Shown here: in pieces, positions 25,501-31,500 of the stretch | Numbering within the stretch: the first letter of the stretch is position 1 | Layout: every line of letters starts with the position of its first letter | NCBI GenBank assembly: GCA_907165275.2 | Contig: OU015669.1 | Span: 3,308,501 to 3,372,500, forward strand | Length of the DNA: 64,000 bases | DNA from: Zygaena filipendulae | Lineage: Eukaryota; Arthropoda; Insecta; Lepidoptera; Zygaenidae | Direction: 5' to 3' | The notes under the pieces: generated by a model | Seen by the model: only the letters and a program-made list of their open reading frames with translations | The model's database searches: none | What the model was told of the DNA's origin: nothing | Program-made: the position numbers and the translations under genes

Positions 25501-28500
25501 TAACAAACAAACAAATTAACAAACTAACTCACTTTGGCATTTATAATATTAGTAAGGATAATAGTACATACCTACCTATTACATACCTATTTCTGATTCT
25601 AACTGTACACAACTCAAGATATTATGTCTTGATCCTCTGACCCAAAAATAAAGAATATAAATGAAGACCTAATCGAAAGATATGAGTCGCTTATACCAGC
25701 TGGAGGGCTCCGAAACCATTCATGTACTAAATAAATGGAACCCCAAAAACCTTCGCATTTTTACCAGAAGCGAAATCATAAAATATTCCATTTCTCTTCG
25801 GTAGATTTTACATCGTAGACGTTCCTGAAAATTTTCTTGCTGATCGAGTGTCTTTTTTTCACATTTATGTCGCCGGGTCAACCTACGGGTTGATGAGTGT
25901 ATAACGTAGATAGGTAGATACATATTTGAGAAACTGGGTCAATTTCATTTCCCCCGGGTGTTCCCCATAAATAATTTAGAAACATTACTTACGAAAAGTT
26001 ATCTGTACTAAAGGGTCTTTCAATAAGGACGGGTCGATTTTGACATGAAATAAAAAAGGCCGTGTGTGAGATTTTAACGATTTTTTTTTTTATTTGAAAG
26101 AGCTATATATGCCATTATGTGTGGAAAATCACATCGTTTAAATGTCCGCCGCGGCTTCTCACGGTGGCACGAATTCGAGTTGTCCAATGTTCAACAACTC
26201 TGCCGCATAGTTCGGGTTGAATTTCAGCGATAGCCTGAGCTATGTTGACTTTAAGGGCATCGGTCGATTGTGGCTTATTGGTATAGACCTGCGACTTAAG
26301 AAAACCCCACAAAAAAAAGTCTAAAGGTGATAAGTCGCAGGATCTCGGTGGCCAATTCACAATTCAATTTGAAGGACCACCTCGTCTGCCGTAAAATGGG
26401 CGCAATGCACGTAACGTTTGCACTAACGAACACTCATTTTGGTAATACATTTTTAACATTTGGACGTGTTGCTCAACCGTGTAACTTGCCATGGTGATTT
26501 GGCATTACTAACTGAATAAAAAAATATAGGTTAGAAAGACGACGTTAAAACAACATGGCCGCCACAGGCTGCCAACATCGACCCGTCCCTATTGAAAGAC
26601 CCTTTAGTATTATAAAGAGGTAAAGTTTGAGAGTTTGAGAATTGTGAGTTTGCGACGTTGTAAGGGGTAATCTCTGGAGCTACTGAACTGAAAAGAAATT
26701 GAAAAATCATTCACTTATAGGAAGCTACGGTAGTCCTGAGTGACATAGGGTACTTCTTATACCGGAATTCCCGCGGGAACTCTGAAATTACTGCGGGTGA
26801 AACCGCGGGGGAACAGCTATAATACATGTACAATGTATAATGTATATAAGTAAAGAGAACAGGAATGATGACTTAGTTTAAAAGATAGTTTGGACGTTCA
26901 GATATCTATCGGGTTTTAAATTAGAGATCCTGAGGCAATGAACCTTTAATATTATATGTAAATACGAATGTGAGTTTATTTGTTTGTCTGTTACACTTAC
27001 ACACCTTAACGACTCGACCGATCATATCATAAAAATTTGCATACACGTTGTCAGGTGTTACAGAGAAGGACATTATATTATATAGTGTACTTTTGTCCCG
27101 CAATTTCCGCGGGAAATTCGAAATTATGGATCGTGAAACCGCAGGAAACAGCTGGTTGTGTTAGTAAAAGCTTATGTTAGACAAATGATAATGCCAGACG
27201 AAAGAAAATAAATCCAGTTTTGTTGATGCACCTAGCCCTGTGATCCAATTTCTAACAAGACCTCGAAGGGGAGGAAAATTATACAAGGGACAACAATAAG
27301 AGCCAGAGAACTAAAAGATCGTTGAAACGTGATACTATTTGTTATCAATTAGTTAAGTAGTTGAGTGATTGCAAGCATATAGGTACCTAACAACTTTATA
27401 TGTAACTAGATCGTATACAAAATGTTATATTATACCTATTGAAATTATACTCAGTAGTAGTATTGTTGAGGCAGTTAATACACAGCAGATAAATAGGTAA
27501 AATAAATATATAATACATAAATTGGAAAGTAACACAAAATACGACATACAAGGGGAATACAAATTTTTACCAAACACAATGATATAAACTAAAAGTCAAG
27601 GTTGCTCGATGAGACATGAGAGAGACCATAAAGGTGCTCTATCAAACAAGTATTATTAAAGAACAGTGGGTATTTGCCCTATTTTAAATTTATCTTCATA
27701 AATCTTAGAAGGTATAATGTTTTTAGCTTTATTTAGCGAGCGGCGCGGCGCGGCGATAGAATAGTCGGATAAGGCCCCATAATCGAAGTGAAATTTTTAA
27801 GGTTTTTCGGTCTGTCTTTCTGCCTGTTCGATTATTATCGATAAGGATTACCTAGTGTGATAAAAATAAAATTCCGCTTTACAGTTTGGGCACGTGTAAT
27901 AAAATAAAATACCTTTATTTTCAGACGTCTTAGTCCATAATGTCAAAGCGAATTTGTTTAAATCGTCCGTTTATCCCCATTTGTACTTATAATGCCAAGA
28001 ACAGGAAATGTTTTTTACAAGTACTATTTGATGTGTTCATTGTTCCAACTTACCATGACCTAGCATGTGGGGTACTCGCGCAAATATATACAAAACCACA
28101 CAAGTGACAAGTGTTTTAAAACGAAAAACACACAATTTGCCAATCAGGCTTTAGTCGTCGACGAATTAATGATGTCGAAATTCTATCTAATCAAAGCTGT
28201 GTAACGATGTAAGTACTTGACGTATAATAATTCAACCGTAACTATCAATATTTCCTCACCCAACGCAATCAACAGCAAACAGGGGGTGACGTTGCTATCA
28301 CCAAAGAATAGAGATTATATGTGTAAGGAAGCGAGGACGCCTCCCACCAATTGAATGCCTTCTCTACAAACTCGCGAAAATAACCGTGCTAAAGACCGAG
28401 GAAAGTCTGTCACATGTAGATCCACATGTGATAATTATTCACTGACAGCTGACACTTACTGTCAGCTCGCTGTCAACCTCATGGTCGCACACACGCACAA

Positions 28501-31500
28501 CACGTCGTGTACGTACAAGCAGACCGTCTTTACTTGTGGGAAAGTACTTGAATAAGTTAATTTGTATTGATTGTCAACGGGCTGCTATCACGTTTTGTTT
28601 GTTCTATTTTATGCTTATCGTTAGTCCCACTTCGAATTAGGTAGATACTCGTTTAACATACAAATTATTCTTCCCACGTTTTCACCTGTATCTATCTCAT
28701 AATCAGAAATCCCATTGAGAATATTTCAAGCATATTTCATATCGAACCGAGCGTTTTAAAAATTAAACTTTTACCCTTACATAATTATCTATACTAATAT
28801 TTTAAAGAGAAAAAGTTTGCGAGTTTGTGACGTTGTAGGGGGTAATCTCTGGATCTACTGAACCGATTTTGAAAATTATGTCACTTATAGGCAGCTACAG
28901 TGATACTGAGTGACGTAAAGTACCTTTTATCCCGGAATTCCCGCGGGAACTGTGAAATTACCACGGATGAAACCGCGGGAGTCGGCTAATCTATTATAAA
29001 ACAAAGTCCCCCACCGCGTCTGTCTGTCTGTTCGTGATAAACTCAAAAACTGCAGAACGGATTTTCAGGCGGTTTTTACCAATAGATATAGTGTTTCCAG
29101 AGGAAGGTTTATTGGTACCTATAGATTACCCTGGAGTTCCCGCGGAAACTCCGAAATTTCCGCGAGCGAAACAGCGTTCCATTTTGGCCCCCCTTTCAGC
29201 TCCTAATGGACATACGTCGAATTACAAATGACCGTGTATAATGTTGGTTAACTTTCAACCGAACTCGAACGAGCATCAGGATCAAAATAAACAAAAAAAA
29301 TAAAACAAATATTATATTGCGACGTTTTTATGATTTCACTTGGTAATATCGTTCCGAAATGGTGCGGTTGGTCTCCAGAAATAGATATCAAGTCGAACAA
29401 ACTTGACATATCAAACTTGCAGGACGTAGTAACCTACCTATCTAAACTTTCACATTTTTATTATATTAATATTTAATTTGATATTTACGTACTCAAAGTT
29501 CTATTTTTGGCTGTGGTTTTGTTTTGGTAAACTCATTCCGCAATAATGTTCGACTGGCTGCCCCCTCAGTCAAGTTGACAATCTATAATCTTTAGCGCAT
29601 ATAAAACTAAAGAACGGAATCTTCATGTCACGTGCTCATGCAAAACTGTATAACGAGGCGGCCGTGTGCCACTCGTTATGATATATATCTATGATATTAT
29701 GATATCTTGCCTCACTTCTATTATTTTTTATTTTTTTTGAAGCTGTCGTCTTATAAGTTTTTCTTTTTTTAATTGAAAAAATTCTATTTTCTATTTTGTT
29801 TTGTTTTATAATTCACTCCTGGACTAGACTTCTAAGCTTATGCACCTAAATTAATATTATTTTACTATTTTGGAGCTAGCCGGAGGCCTATATAAACCTC
29901 TCCTAACGTACGAATTTAACAACTGCACTTTTGATTGGATGACTTTAACCACGTGAGTCGTGACATGATGTTCGTTAGTTTTCTATGCGTTAACAATTAT
30001 AGATTGTCACCTTGGCTAAGGGGGCTGATTATTGTTGGAATGTGCGATCGATTGAAGCCAGGGACAATCTTTAGTCCATACCACTTCATTAGATATTACG
30101 AGGCACCTTAGTTCATTTTACGTGGTAAAGCTTTTAAGACTTTAATATTTATATCTCATATGCCGTACATTAATATTTAATACACCATAAAAATTACTCG
30201 AAGCAGTGTTATGGATTTCACGTGAGTTTTTAATTGACTTGTTTAGTATTTTCGATGCTTCTAGATATAATAGTCATTATATTTCATAGGTATTAACGGC
30301 CACACTCAGAGTCGACTTTAATGATTACTTAGTTAAGTATAGATTTTTAAAACAAAACTGCCGCAATCAGAGACGTTCAGTTAATTAATGTCAATTGGCA
30401 TTTAATAAGATGTAACTTAATAAGTTAAATGCCAATTAACATTAATTTATTAAACTTGTCTGATTGCGGCAGTTTTGTTTTAAAAATCTATACTTAACTA
30501 AGTAATCATTAAAGTCGACTCTGAGTGCGGCCGTTAGGTAACTATAAGTACCTATAATTACTTCTGTGAAAATGTCAACTGTCTAACTATCAAGGTTCAC
30601 GAGATACAGCCTGGTGACAGACATACAGACGGACGTACAGACAGATGGACGGACGGACGGACGGACGGACGGGCGGACAGCGAAGTTTAAGTAATACCCG
30701 TTTGGGTACGGATCTCTAAAAAAAGAAAGAACTGCTCACCCAAAGCGAAATCGCAAGCGGGTCCGAAGAACACGTGAGCGCAGTCGTTGTACGCGTCGAT
30801 CGCCGAGATGATTGCGTACGCGGCGTCGCAGTCCGTGACGTCGTACGACGTCCATTCAAACACGATCCACGGCGGCAGAGCGTCTTTGACGGCCTGCGAC
30901 CGCAGCGCCAGGTCTAGCACCGGCTCCACCTGGGAACGAACAGTGCAGTCGAAGGTGGGAAAACTAAACGCCACTGGCCATAAAAAATCCATATCTTGAT
31001 GTTATCTATACTAATATTATAAAGAGGGAAGATGTGTTTTTTTTGGGTTTGTTTGTTTGTTACAACTTAACTCAAAAACTACTTGACCGACTTCAAAAAT
31101 TCTTTCATCATTAGAAAGCTACATTATCCCTGAGTAACATAGGAATCCGAAATTCCTGTGGGAACTCCGAAATTAACGTGGTCGAAACCGCGGGGAACAG
31201 CTAGTCATTAAAATAAATCGGTAGGAGAATGTTTTGATGATAATTCAGCAATATAGGAAGTTAATAATAATTTACTCTCTAAAATATAAAAATCTCGTGT
31301 CACAGTGTTTGTTATCGAACTCTTCTGAAACGCTCTGACCGATTTTTATAAAATTCTGTATGTATGTTTGGTAGGTCTGACAAATAGGGCGTAGGCTATT
31401 TTTTTACCCCTAGGTGATAAGGCTAGTATAGCATTATATTATCTGTGCCTAAGGGTAGCCCTCTCCCGATTTTTTTATTTTTATTTTTTTGACAATTCCT

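Larger units (their letters stand above)
26008..26607 (-). mobile_element. Internally deleted mariner/Tc1-superfamily transposon
   Basis: Terminal inverted repeats of about 31 bp start CTAAAGGGTCTTTCAATA on both ends and continue into GGACGGGTCGAT; flanked by TA on both sides (26006-26007 and 26608-26609), the usual target duplication of the superfamily. 600 bp long. It carries the two ends of a transposase frame (next entries) and lacks the middle, so it could only move with help from an intact copy. Confidence 0.88.

Noticed and set aside
29034..29231. Small plus-strand open frame
   Set aside because: Lies wholly in a CTAG-ended repeat; translation of its GC-rich cap.
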